From NCBI GenBank assembly GCA_019426215.1, contig CM033396.1, forward strand, positions 35,206,503 through 35,270,502: 64,000 nucleotides of DNA. Direction: 5' to 3'. The translations under genes and the position numbers were made by a program. The notes below the pieces were generated by a model. It had not been told where the DNA came from, ran no database searches, and saw nothing but the letters and a program-made list of their open reading frames with translations. This DNA is from Buddleja alternifolia. Its lineage: Eukaryota; Streptophyta; Magnoliopsida; Lamiales; Scrophulariaceae. This document shows positions 22,575-33,554 of this stretch, in pieces (within the stretch, counting starts at the first letter, position 1; each line of letters starts with the position of its first letter).

Positions 22575-23508
22575 TTATCTGCCTCATATGGATTGTCTTC
22601 AATCCTCCATCATAATCAATGCTGATATACGAATATTATATATGTTTCTATTTTATTTTATACATATAAAAATGGCAGTGCCATTCCCCCCATGTTACGA
22701 AACCTTAATCAATAGAAATATACATTTCATCCATACTATTCTAAATTGCCATTCATTTAGCAATAATGTCATGGATTTTTTAAAATTATACAACAAACTA
22801 CCTGATGTTGGAATATATATATATATATACACATTTCATCCGTCTAGGACTTTTAGTTCGGAAGCGAATACAGAACAAATGGGCAAAAGCTAATTTTTAT
22901 TTTTTTGTGACAATTTTAAATTTTAAAAATTTATATATAGGACCAAAAAGTTATTTCGCAAGAATTTAGGGGGAGCTACCCCAACCAGCCCCTAACTCCT
23001 ATATATATGCAAAAGTGTTTGTTTACAGTAAATCTTCAAATAGAATCGTAATTAAACTCCAAATTACAAACTTGTTACGATCGACAATCCTATTAAAACA
23101 TCAATCAAACTGAAGTATTCTTATGTCACAATTCACAAGGTCCTATTGACAAACGGACTATTAAAATTCGAACTTGTTACACTAGGAAATTGAATACCCT
23201 CATAGTGATCATACAATGGTGCATATTATATAACTTAACTTTTCTTATCAAAAAAAATAAATAAGTTGGGGTTTCATTGGAAAGGAAAGATGAAGAGTGT
23301 GGAAAGTCATGTGGGACCAATCACATATTAATTGCCAGCTGAAGGCCGCAAAAATGTGCTTACATATACACCCCCGGCCCTTCTCCCCAGCCCCTCACTC
23401 ACCTCTTCCAACTCCAGCTTTGTGTATCATCTCTGCCATTATCAAATTCTCTCATAGACATTTTCACAAACACTTACTATTTTCTTCCCCAAAACAAGCT
23501 TTCTGAGC
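22062..23508. other. intergenic DNA upstream of the ERF gene
   Basis: AT-rich, with (AT)n at 22542-22570. A short segment near 22850-22995 (AGCTACCCCAACCAGCCCCT) looks like a fragment of a CAGGGGC-type hAT element. A possible TATA-like ACATATACA (about 23363-23371) lies ~145 bp upstream of the ERF start codon. No gene is seen. Confidence 0.5.
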
Positions 23509-24642
23509 ATGGTTAGACCGCAACAACGATACCGTGGCGTACGACAGCGGCACTGGGGCTCTTGGGTATCCGAAATTCGCCATCCTTTGCTGTAAACTCT
23601 CTATTCTCATCATTAATTTTCTACTACATGTATATGTATGTCAACTTAGTATTCTACATGTGTGACACTATTGCTAACTTGTAACTAACCATACTTTGTG
23701 CATCAATTGTATCACTTGAAAATTTATAGTAATGATATTGTTGGACATTGAATTTTAGATGTACTTTGGAAAGGAATTTGCAGACTGCAGTATTAGTCCC
23801 ATAAGATAGCTTCTTTGCAATTTTAATCACATTGTTTACGAATTCACAACATTAGTCTCAATCGTTAAAGAAATGGATAGACACGTTTTGGACCAAAATT
23901 ACAAAAAAGAAAAGAAAAGAATGGGACTATTTCTGAAAGTTTGAAACTGGTGAGAGCGAAATTCTAGTACGTTGTATCCTATATGACCAATATTGCAATT
24001 TTCCGAATTTGGACATAAGTAAAATGATATTGTTTAGATTTTTTTTTTTTTTTTTTTGTAATTTTGGGAAATTAAGTTTCATTTTAAAACGTCTATGTAG
24101 GAGCTCTAAATTTGAGATATAGATGGAGTAATATTTTTTCTCTTTTAACTTATACAAACTTCCCTTTGGTTTTTGTATTCAGAAAGACAAGAATATGGCT
24201 AGGCACATTTGAGACTGCAGAGGATGCAGCAAGGGCATACGACGAGGCTGCAAGGATCATGTGCGGGCCTAGAGCGCGCACAAACTTCTCTTACAACCCG
24301 AACGAGCCTCAATCTTCGTCAGCAAAGCTTCTTTCAGCTACCCTAATGGCTAAGCTACAAAAATGCCACATGACATGTCTCAAAATGGCCAAGAAACCGG
24401 TTTCGTCCAATAGGCTAAATAATGAGCAAGAGCAATCAACAAGTTTTGCTAGAGGAAATCATTCCATTGACAAAAATAGTGATCAAATGTGTCCAAATAG
24501 CTATGTTAGTTGTGAGATCCAGGCAAAGAATGGACAACAATTCAGGTCTCTTGAAGATGATCACATAGAGCAAATGATTCAAGAGTTGCTCGATTATAGT
24601 TCGGTCGAGCTTTGTTCCGTTATGGAGAATTCAACAATGTAA
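23509..24642 (+). CDS. SHINE/WIN1-type AP2/ERF transcription factor
   Basis: Two exons, 23509-23591 and 24183-24642, are joined at a GT-AG intron (591 bp) and encode 180 aa. The AP2/ERF domain spans about residues 8-63 ([40 protein letters not shown]). A middle motif at 77-96 ([12 protein letters not shown]...TCLK) and a C-terminal QMIQELL near 158-164 match the two conserved motifs of the SHINE/WIN1 clade, and the intron after HPLL is that clade's conserved position. Arabidopsis members are about 186-199 aa and activate cuticle wax and cutin genes in epidermis. The start follows AP2 convention ([17 protein letters not shown]). Function beyond clade membership is inferred. Confidence 0.93.
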
Positions 24643-25027
24643 TAGTGAGAAATTGTACTTGTACTAGGAAATTTCTAGTTCAGACCAGATCCGAACGAAC
24701 CCTCTATTTTATAGAGTGAGTAAATTGTATTTGTTATGTTATTGGTTCTAAGGTAAGGGAAGCACTTAAATTCGATCAAAGCAAGTTGGGCTAGAATTCC
24801 CTCGCGACTATCTACAATATTTTTATTTCCATTTTAAAAATTAAATGTTATTACATCTACGTTTTTGTTAATTTCTGATTTCTTGTTTTCGACCAAGATA
24901 GAAGTGCTGAACAGTCTGTAAATAGGTAGGACAGAATGATGAATCCAAGAGTCCCACTTGTGCACTATATTTAATTTCATTTAAAACGAATTCAAGTTTA
25001 TAATTAGAAAAATAAAATAAAAAAAGG
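24643..25027. other. ERF 3' flank
   Basis: AT-rich DNA after the stop codon, probably holding the 3' UTR (AT-rich stretches near 24705-24735 and 24820-24850). Nothing else is recognisable. Confidence 0.4.
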
Positions 25028-25040
25028 GAAGAAACGATTT

Positions 25041-25313
25041 GTTTTTTTTTTTTTTTGGTATATACGAGAGTTTCCCCAAACTGGACACAGGAGACTATTT
25101 ACCTTCGAGACTTAGAGATCAACGAAGTGGGTTTTGCTCTGCCAACAAAGTCTTTTTCATACACAGAATCGAATTCTGGATAAATGCTTAAAAAATTCAA
25201 TTATCTATCAATTGTGCTTCTCCCAACAAAGTTTTTTCCATACACCCTGCCAGGAATCAAACTCTCGATAAATATTTAAAGAATCCAATTATCTATCAAT
25301 TGTGTTGGATGGT
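25041..25313 (-). mobile_element. SINE, 273 bp
   Basis: On minus it ends in a poly(A) tract (poly(T) 25042-25056 on plus) and is flanked by GAAGAAACGATTT (25028-25040) and GAAGAAACAATTT (25314-25326), a 13-bp TSD with one mismatch. A B-box-like GTTTGATTCCTGG lies near its 5' end. The 3' half, including CAAAACCCACTTCGTTGATC, is shared with the SINE at 39887-40015. It contains an internal duplication of the TGTATG...ACTTTGTTGG segment. Confidence 0.75.
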
Positions 25314-25326
25314 GAAGAAACAATTT

Positions 25327-26086
25327 CAAGTTAAATAGCCAAAAAAAATCATTTCAAGTTTAGTTTAAGGGGTCGACGGACTCGGATCCCAACACAATAA
25401 ACAAAAACAACGCGTGGAACCCACCATTGACTAACAATTGAGAATAATAAGTGGAATTTGTGATAATTTAGAGATGAATTAAGTTAATCACATGGTAGGT
25501 AATTCTTAAGGACTTTAACTATAAAGATTGTGATACTGAGAGGTTGTTTGCCGAAACTTATTCTAAAGAGGTTATATTATTTTAATGCTTATAAGATGTT
25601 TGTAGAGCTTAAAAGCTCTTTGTCTTATAAATTGTTTAAAATAAGTTGAAATCTCCTTATTTTAACTTTTAAAAGTTTGTAAGCCCCTAACAGCTTATTT
25701 TGAGAGCTTATAAATTATTTTACCAAAATATTTACAAATATTTTGTAACAGTTTATAGACTCTCAAACAACTTATAAAATATTTTAAAAAATTATAAGCT
25801 CATCCAAACACTTTCTAACTCTCAAATTAATATTACTTTTGAGAGATTTTTGTTGGCACTCACATCAAAGGCAAAATTAACTCCATGTCTTGTGGAATTT
25901 TTTGGATAAATCAAATGCGATGATACTGGTCCATGTGTATTAAGTGAGAATCACCCCACCTCTTGTGATTATTTAGTGAAAAATGAACCGCCTATGTAAA
26001 TTCACCCTTATCCTTGCACTTTGGAATAGAAAATCTATGTGTATATATACTACTAGGAGCGGAATAAATGTTCTAACACCCCCACC
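25327..26086. other. intergenic, nothing recognised
   Basis: AT-rich DNA with a weak inverted arrangement around 25550-25815 (CTTATAAGATGTTTG against CAAACAACTTATAAAATAT), perhaps an old MITE. No gene or clear terminal repeat. Confidence 0.35.
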
Positions 26087-26094
26087 ACCACACA

Positions 26095-26568
26095 CAGGGG
26101 TGTACGCGGTCGGGTTCGGGCGGTTTTATGGAAAAAATTCAACCCGATCCGATATATGCGGGTTGACAAAATATTAAACCGAAACCGCATAATTATCTTT
26201 TTAAATCAAACGGTTCGGGTCGGTCGGGTTTAATATATTTAGCGGGCGGTTTGGCGGGTTATCGAATTATAATTATGTTACTTTTTGTTTCAACTAGTAA
26301 GTAAGAAACTAAATAACATACTTGTACATTTAATTAAAAAAAATTGAGTTGATGAGAAATACAAAAATAATTGGTATTACTAAATAAAAATCATATTTAT
26401 CATGAATTCTTAACTCTAAAATATTAATAAAATCAAATTATTTTATAAGTTTATCATCAAAATATACACCTACATCTTTGTTCAAATCAAGTAAAAACAA
26501 ATATTATTGTTTACTCAAATTAAAAATAAAGTGTTTTACATAAATATGAATAAAACTATTCTTATTAG

Positions 26569-26599
<31 letters not shown>

Positions 26600-26857
26600 G
26601 CATATATAGTTTTAAGAGTTTAGGGTTAATCTTTAACTATATATATATATATATACACTTATGACATATACAATTAGCGGTCGGGTGGCGGGTTAGGCGG
26701 GTTACAATTATTAAACCCACCACCCGACTCGAAAGTGGCGGGTTGCAATTTTTTCAACCCACCATAATTTTTTAATAATTTTAAACCGGCGATTTTTGGG
26801 CGATTCGGGTCGGTTTGAGCGGGTCGGGCGGGTTGTGCGGGTTTATGTACACCCCTA
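26095..26857. mobile_element. non-autonomous hAT element, 763 bp
   Basis: Ends CAGGGGTGTAC and GTACACCCCTA, with a perfect 8-bp TSD ACCACACA (26087-26094, 26858-26865). Subterminal arrays of CGGGTCGG/GGCGGGTT occur at both ends. The middle is AT-rich with two (AT)n tracts (26572-26599, about 26639-26655). No transposase. CAGGGGTGT-type ends are known from plant hAT MITEs. Confidence 0.9.
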
Positions 26858-26889
26858 ACCACACACCAGACAAAAAAATAGAAAAGAAA

Positions 26890-27080
26890 AAGAATGAGTT
26901 AAATGCATAACCCCGGTGTTATGTCAAAAATACAAAAATCTCCTATATAAACGAAAAAGGTTAATCACTCCAATATTATTAAAAACTCTGCACGAAATCC
27001 TCATTCTGTTAGAAAATGAGAGTGTTTTTCATCTTTATTGACATGCTCATTTGACATTTATACTCTCTCCATTCAATTTA
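26890..27080. mobile_element. MITE-like repeat, copy 1
   Basis: Shares several blocks with 32380-32660: TCCTCATTCTGTTAGAAA, a 'cccc-gtgttat' start and CATTTGACATTTATA. The family has internal inverted symmetry (CTCATTCTGTTAGAAA against TTCTAATAGAATGAGGA). Exact ends and TSD were not found. Confidence 0.45.
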
Positions 27081-27768
27081 AAAGGTAGATAGTGATTTCA
27101 CCAAAAAACACACATATTTCCTTCTATTTTTTTAACATAATTCTGATTTTACTCAAACTTTTTAATTAATACAAAGATGTTTAGCTTATTTCGTTAACAC
27201 ATAAATTTTTTGCATTTTCGATATACCAAGGGGTCCATGCAATTAACCCAAAAGAAAAAGACACACATTCAAAATGATGAATGTGAATACTGAAGAGATT
27301 TGAGAAAATTTGGTGTGATAATGGATGTTGTACTCTGGAGGAACAATATTTTCTCACTTGCTTTAAATGTAACTGATATGAAATCACCTGATAACAGCTG
27401 CTGCTCACTACTTTTTTCTTCTTCTTTTTGACCCACATTACAAATTTAACTATATAGTATATATGTATATATGTATTATACATATAACGTCTTTGTGTTT
27501 TTCCAAAACGGGACAACAATCTAATCTAAGGTTCGATACTGTACGAAAAGCCGTTAAAGGAGGAAGTCAATCACGCGCATTCATTCATTTACATTCTAAG
27601 TACAGAATTTGCCAAAACAGAGCTCGAAATTTGCTTTACCTGGCCATGAATTTCAACTTTGCTAGAAAATTTGAAGTTGGTCATTTTTTTCATCTTTTTG
27701 GTTGTGTTTTCTAACATGGTATGATTATAACCGGAAAAATATTTTGATTAATTGTACTTTTATTATTG

Positions 27769-28054
27769 GGAAATATTACACACCGACCCCTTCACTTATT
27801 GTATAATTATCAAAACCCCCTTCACTTATTGTATAATTATCAAAACCCCCCTCACTTACTGAAAATTACATAAAGTCCCCCGTGTTAAGGTGTTTCTTGT
27901 AATTATACTCATGTGTATTTAAATTTTTTTACAGTTTTACTAATTGTAAATTTTACAAAATAGACCACTTGAGATGTATGTTGGTAATTTCTAATAAATG
28001 AAGGGTGTTTTAGTATACACAATAAGTGAGGAGGTCTTCTGTGTGTATTCTTTC
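27769..28054. mobile_element. palindromic MITE-like element
   Basis: The left end GAAATATTACACACCGA...TCACTTATTGTATA pairs with the right end TACACAATAAGTGAGG...GTGTGTATTCTTTC. A 32-bp tandem repeat (CCCTTCACTTATTGTATAAT...) lies in the left arm. No TSD could be fixed. Confidence 0.5.
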
Positions 28055-29296
28055 GTTTAATATTTGAATGACTTACACTATGTTTGGTTCAAGAATTTTG
28101 GTGAATAAAATAAATTGAGGGAAAAGATAATCAAAGAAATCCAAAATTTTAAAGTTTATTTGATTGTTTAGTGAAAACTTATGTGGAAAGCTCCAATGAA
28201 AATGACCACAAAAGAAAGAAATTATTATGGAACTAAACCATTAATTGATTTCAAATCTTTCCAAAAAATGTAATTTTGCAAATGACATTTAAAATAATAA
28301 ATCACATTAAGAAAGATAGAATGAGTTTGCTCAAATTAGTATTAAGTTTTCTATCATAATTTTATTCTTTTTTCATTTTTTCTAGTTATTAAATAATGGA
28401 AAATAATTTTTCTTGCGTTTTCTTTTTTCTGACAATTTTTTTGAACTAAACAAATTGATAAGAAACACATTATTAAGATTAAAAGTGAAAAATTGTTCTG
28501 TGAGATACTTCTCTCAAAAACAAATTTGGTTGGCCATTCCTAAAACACACTCTACTCGTTTTATGCCATAATTGCAAAACGATTACATAAGATGACCAAT
28601 TTTAATTTCGGACACATTTCTAGTGAAAAATGAGAGAAAATAGAGTTTTTTCCCCCTACTATTTTAGACAAATTTCTCAAATGTTTAAAGGCTTTATCCA
28701 GTAAAAATTTCACTGTTTGACGTTTTAATCACATAAAATATCCAAAATGAAGCAGGGTGCAAAACAAAACCCACTTTGTTGCTGTCTAAATCGAATGATT
28801 TTAATGATATATTTATTTATGAAAATAACATCCCACCAATTTTTTTGGAGAATTTGTGTTAAAATAACACCCAATTCAAACACATTTCTTGTGAAATTTA
28901 TCTCATCAACAATTCTCATAAAAAGACTTAACATTAGAAGTTATCATTACACTCACCCTAAAATTAAGAAAATAGGACAACAATCACACGTCTAATAGGA
29001 TCATACTAGAGTCCCCGGACCTCTCCACCATCACATGTGTATGTGATGATGAACACCGTTCCATGTATATATTTCCACGTGAGGTGGAGATCATCTTTAG
29101 TCCTCGTAACTCCCAATGCCCAAGTCCCACATTTTGTAATATCAATTCTCAACATTTGAAACTATTTTTTTTCCTCTGATTTTCTCAAAACAATATTTTT
29201 TAGAGGCAAAATGTTCATCGAACTTGAATGTTCATGTCCTAAGATTTCAAGTCCATTCGTTCAGTTTTCATATTCAGGAAAAAAAACTAAAGGAAG
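28055..29296. other. intergenic, nothing recognised
   Basis: AT-rich, no gene. The open frames on both strands around 28725-28995 overlap and lack any domain; I regard them as chance. Confidence 0.4.
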
Positions 29297-29306
29297 AAGA
29301 CGTGAC

Positions 29307-30913
29307 AGGAAAATTGTAAAATTGATACTCCAAATTGGCTTGTACGTTTTTTGAGTACTATAATTTGGTCTATTGACAATTTGGGTACACTAACTTGAAA
29401 AAACTAGCAATTTCAAAATAGATTTCGTCGAAAAATGTCATTTGGCGGGAAAATTGAGTTGAATTTTGGGATTTTGCTGAAATTGAGGGAAAATTGACCT
29501 TTAATTTGATTTAATTCAAACATTTTCAAATTTTTTAATTTATTTAAATTTTTAAAAATCTCAATTCAAATATTTGTTTATCTAAGTTATTTTTTTATTT
29601 ACTATAAATAATTTTTGCATGATTAATATATCTATAAAATAATTTAAACTAAAAAATTATAATATTATATGTATAAATTCAAACTAAATTATTTTTTTAT
29701 TTAGTATTGTGAATTTTATTATTATTTTGTTTTTTCATAAAAAAATAATTTTTTTCTTTCATTTTGTTTCTAATTTTTTTATTTCGTATTAATTGCTGAT
29801 TTTTGAGAACTAATTTGATTATTTATGATTTTTTAATTTTTTATGGCTTTTACAATTTTTTTAGTTTTTAATTTATTTACTTTTTGTCAATGAAAATCTT
29901 TTGCCACCATTAAAATGTGTTATACTTGAATGTAAAATTATATTGAAATATAATTTCTAATATTTTTTATTTTTTTAAAATATTGTAATATTTTTTATTT
30001 ATTCTTATATTTTCATAATTTTTCAAAAAATTGATTTTATATTCTAATTTTATTTTATTTTTTTCTGATTTTTCAAAAATAATTAAGATATTTTTTTTTA
30101 CTATTTTTTTTGAGTTTTTAATTTGTTTATTTCATCAACGGAAAAAAAATCATATTCATCTAAATAATAGGTTAAATTTAGAGGTGACCACCGAGCCAAG
30201 CTCGGCGAGCTGACTGGAAAAAAGCTCGACTTGAGCTCGAGAAAATTCGAGCTTCTATGCCTGTTCGCCAGCTCGCGAGCCTGAATTAAATATATATATA
30301 TATATATATATATAATATAAGATAACATCTTATAATATTATATATGTATTAGTTATTAATATTAAATATTTATGATGATTATATTTAATTATATATATAT
30401 TATTACGAAATTAATAAAATAATATATATTATTAAAGAAAATTAAATTTTTTTTGAGCTTGAGCTCGAGCTCATATTTTTTAGGCTCGTCGAGCTCAAGC
30501 TCGAAATTCTTGGCTCGAGTCCAGCTCGAGCCCCGAATTTTGATCAGGCTCGGCTCGAGCTTAGCTCGTGGGAACCCCTAGCTAGTTAAATTGGTAAAAG
30601 TTGGAGATCGGGGGCAATTCGGTTTACCAATAGTTGCATTTTCTCCAAAATTGGCTCCAAATAAGTAATTGTTCCTCCATTTTAACAAAATTCCCAAATT
30701 GAAGGTTAATTTTCTCTCCATTTCAGTAAAAATCCCCATATTCAAGTTAATTTTCCTACCAAATGATATTTTCAGGCCAATTTTGAATTTTCCAATGAAA
30801 TTTATACTGAAATTGCCAATTTTTACATGTTAATGTACCCAATTTGCCGACATGCCAATTATAGTACCAAAAGACATACAGACCAACTTAGAATACTAAT
30901 TTGCAATTTTCCC
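29307..30913. mobile_element. Mutator-like non-autonomous element, 1607 bp
   Basis: Left end AGGAAAATTGTAAAATTG and right end CAATTTTCCC (complement GGGAAAATTGCAAATT) form imperfect TIRs that extend for over 100 bp (CTCCAAATTGGC..., GACAATTTGGGTACA...). The flanking repeat AAGACGTGAC is perfect over 10 bp (29297-29306, 30914-30923); 9-11 bp is the Mutator range. It encodes no transposase and is interrupted by a hAT element at 30179-30584. Confidence 0.8.
30179..30584. mobile_element. hAT-like element nested in the Mutator-like element, 406 bp
   Basis: The ends TAGAGGTGACCAC and (inverted) TAGCTAGGGGTTCCCAC are flanked by a perfect 8-bp TSD GTTAAATT (30171-30178, 30585-30592). Both arms are full of GAGCTCGAGC-type palindromes. 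The centre is an (AT)n-rich tract (30290-30314). Confidence 0.8.
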
Positions 30914-30923
30914 AAGACGTGAC

Positions 30924-31526
30924 TAGGCATTTAACGCATATAATGATGAAACAACAATTAAGTTCCTCGAGGGAAATATTTAGATTGATTTCAATATTGG
31001 AAGTATTTGAGGATCATTTTTCTTTTTTTTAAAAAAAATAGAAAAATAAAGTTTCATTCCACTTATCACTAATCCATCTGAGGCATAACAAATTATGAAG
31101 CAGTTTTTTGAAGGTATCCTCAGTCCAGATTAATTCTTCAAAATATTATTAAATGTGATTGCGAGAATTTTTCCAAAAAACATTTTTGTATACATAAACA
31201 CTTAAATGCAAAACATCTTACTTAAGCGATCAAATCCTTTTTCATTATTGCCGACGTCCATTGGTAATTTGTTGTCTTTTGCATCAACGTCTTTGAATTT
31301 TGAGCGGATGGCCAATGAATGAGAGTCATCTTTACGCGATTGGAACTTAGAGTTGATTGACACAATATGATTTGAGGATTTCAAATCCATAAGATATTTG
31401 TTTTTTTTTGTTTTTGATGACATATGTCATTTATTGATTTATCAATGTTTTATCATATATTTACTTTTAGTAAGACGTGCGATAAATCAATTATTGGTTT
31501 TGTATGATTAATACTTAATTACTATA
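30924..31526. other. intergenic, nothing recognised
   Basis: AT-rich. A 73-codon frame on minus (31202-31423) has charged composition but no recognisable domain or conserved context; I do not call it a gene. Confidence 0.35.
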
Positions 31527-31534
31527 TCCTAAGT

Positions 31535-31868
31535 CAGAGACAGATTCAGGATTAATAGTTTTGGGGGCCGAATCACTACTAAGTGAGAAAATTCGAACAA
31601 TTACTAAAACATAAGAGTAAATCGACTTTAATTTTTAGTGAATAAATTAAAATAATAAAAAATTTAGTTACAATTTATTTTTATAAACTAATTATATTAA
31701 TTTGTATTCTTTTCAAATTCCCTTTTATGAAAATATAGTGTTAAAGAGTGGTGAATGTTGTTATGTATATGATAAAAGATTTATCTACGAACCTTATCCA
31801 GGAGAAAAATTGTTAGTAATAAGATTAATCAAAATCTAGGCAAGGGCAGCCCCCCCGATCCGCCCCTG
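31535..31868. mobile_element. non-autonomous hAT element, 334 bp
   Basis: Left end CAGAGACAGATTCAGG and right end complement CAGGGGCGGATCGG, with a perfect 8-bp TSD TCCTAAGT (31527-31534, 31869-31876). Same end type as 33084-33546. No coding capacity. Confidence 0.82.
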
Positions 31869-32379
31869 TCCTAAGTCAACGTAACAACCCAATTCTACTT
31901 ACTCCATGACGGACATCAAAATATACCTAGAAATGGTCCAACTCAAAAGAATTATGAAATTAACTAGGCCTGACTGGAAATACTCTAATTCACGAGCAAA
32001 CATGTTGTGAAAAATTGGACTCAAAAGGACAACTACAAAGAAGTACAAAAAATAAACGAAAATCACTAGAAAATGAAAAAGGAAAAGAAAAAATGGGGGT
32101 CTGCTCAAGGACGATACAGTTAGCTTCATCTCGAAGCTATTATCAATATTTCGCAATGAATGACCATACCTCCCGAAAATAACCCGAGTTAGCTTCATCT
32201 CGAAAAAACAAACACATGATCAAATGACTAATTCCTCACAAATCAAAGTGTTACGTCCCTTTGAAATTTCACTAACAAACTATGCAATCAGATCAGAATT
32301 GTATTTCACATTTATGTGAATCCACAAGTTTCCAAAACATATCCTCTTGTTCTACATCAACTGTTTTATATAAAAGTAG

Positions 32380-32660
32380 GGTAAAATGTATAAAATCCCC
32401 CGTGTTATATGGAGAAAAAAAAACTCATATGTCAATGAAATAGGCTAAATACCCTATTGTGTTATTAAAAAGTCTGCCCAAAATTCTCATTCTGTTAGAA
32501 AGAGAGAAGGAAATAAGTGTATTTTTTGTTGAAATAACACTATCTACTTTTTATATTGTATGAGGTGGATATAAATGTCAAATGAGGATATTAATAAAGC
32601 ATAAAAAACACACTCATCTTCTAATAGAATGAGGATTTCGCGCATAATTTTTTACCGATA
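32380..32660. mobile_element. MITE-like repeat, copy 2
   Basis: Partner of the repeat at 26890-27080, sharing TCTCATTCTGTTAGAAAG and TGTCAAATGAGG-type blocks and showing internal inverted symmetry (TCTAATAGAATGAGGATTTCG). Exact ends were not determined. Confidence 0.5.
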
Positions 32661-32887
32661 ACCCGTAAATTAACGTAACAAGTCATTTTCAAAAGAGTTC
32701 CATTAGTGTTGTGAGCATGTGGCAGTACATATTTTAGGATACAAAAGCATGTTACTCATATAGACTTTGCCCGAAATATTCAATATACAGGGCAGGGCAC
32801 GTGGTTTTCCCTGTCCACAAGTAACCGTGTTATCCAAATGGGGCTCCGTTTTCTGCACGACTCCATGCACATGGAAATTAATCAACT

Positions 32888-32889
<2 letters not shown>

Positions 32890-32926
<37 letters not shown>
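32890..32926. repeat. (AT)n microsatellite
   Basis: Uninterrupted alternating AT for 37 bp. Similar shorter tracts are at 22542-22570 and 19180-19207. Confidence 0.95.
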
Positions 32927-32928
<2 letters not shown>

Positions 32929-33083
32929 TCCTTAGATTCTGGATTTATTGGTAAAGTCAAGAGACAAAGATACGTGGTAAACCACCCAAATAACACACGA
33001 CTCTCGTGTATGTACGTCTTCCCGTTGATCTTCACTCAATTAACCTTGTTTTGACTATCTATATTTTTTCTTAGGGTTGTGGG

Positions 33084-33546
33084 CAGGGGCGGATCTACCT
33101 TGTGGTCAGGAGGTAGTGCCCCCCCTAATTTTTTTTTAATATATAGATATTTTAAAATTTTAATTTATAATTATATTAATGCCCCCACTCAAATTATTAA
33201 ATGTCCCCCTTCAATTTTGAAAAATTATTTTTTTACCTTACAAAATTTTTTATATTTGAATTTTGTCCCCCTCAAGATCGAAAAATATCACGTTTTTCCC
33301 TTTACATTGAGTTCGCCCCCCAAAACCCAAAATCCTGAATATAATAAAAGAGGTATAAGAGTATAAATTATGTCAAAAGTGTAATTGAACTTAATTCTTT
33401 ATTATATTTCCCCTCATAAATATAGCGTACCGTATCGCAGGGGGCTCACCCCCCTTAACAAATTGTATAACTATATCACAACAATCTCGCCCCCCGGATA
33501 CAACTCTTGGTGCCCCCACTGAACAAAAATTCTAGATCCGTCACTG
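33084..33546. mobile_element. non-autonomous hAT element, 463 bp
   Basis: Left end CAGGGGCGGATCTA and right end complement CAGTGACGGATCTA, with 8-bp flanks GTTGTGGG (33076-33083) and GTTGTAGG (33547-33554), one mismatch. Inside are recurring 'cccccc' blocks but no open transposase frame. Confidence 0.82.
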
Positions 33547-33554
33547 GTTGTAGG

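Noticed and set aside
33079..33366. 95-codon frame near 33.1 kb
   Set aside because: It begins at the terminal inverted repeat of a TSD-flanked hAT element and lies within it; low-complexity, no transposase motif.
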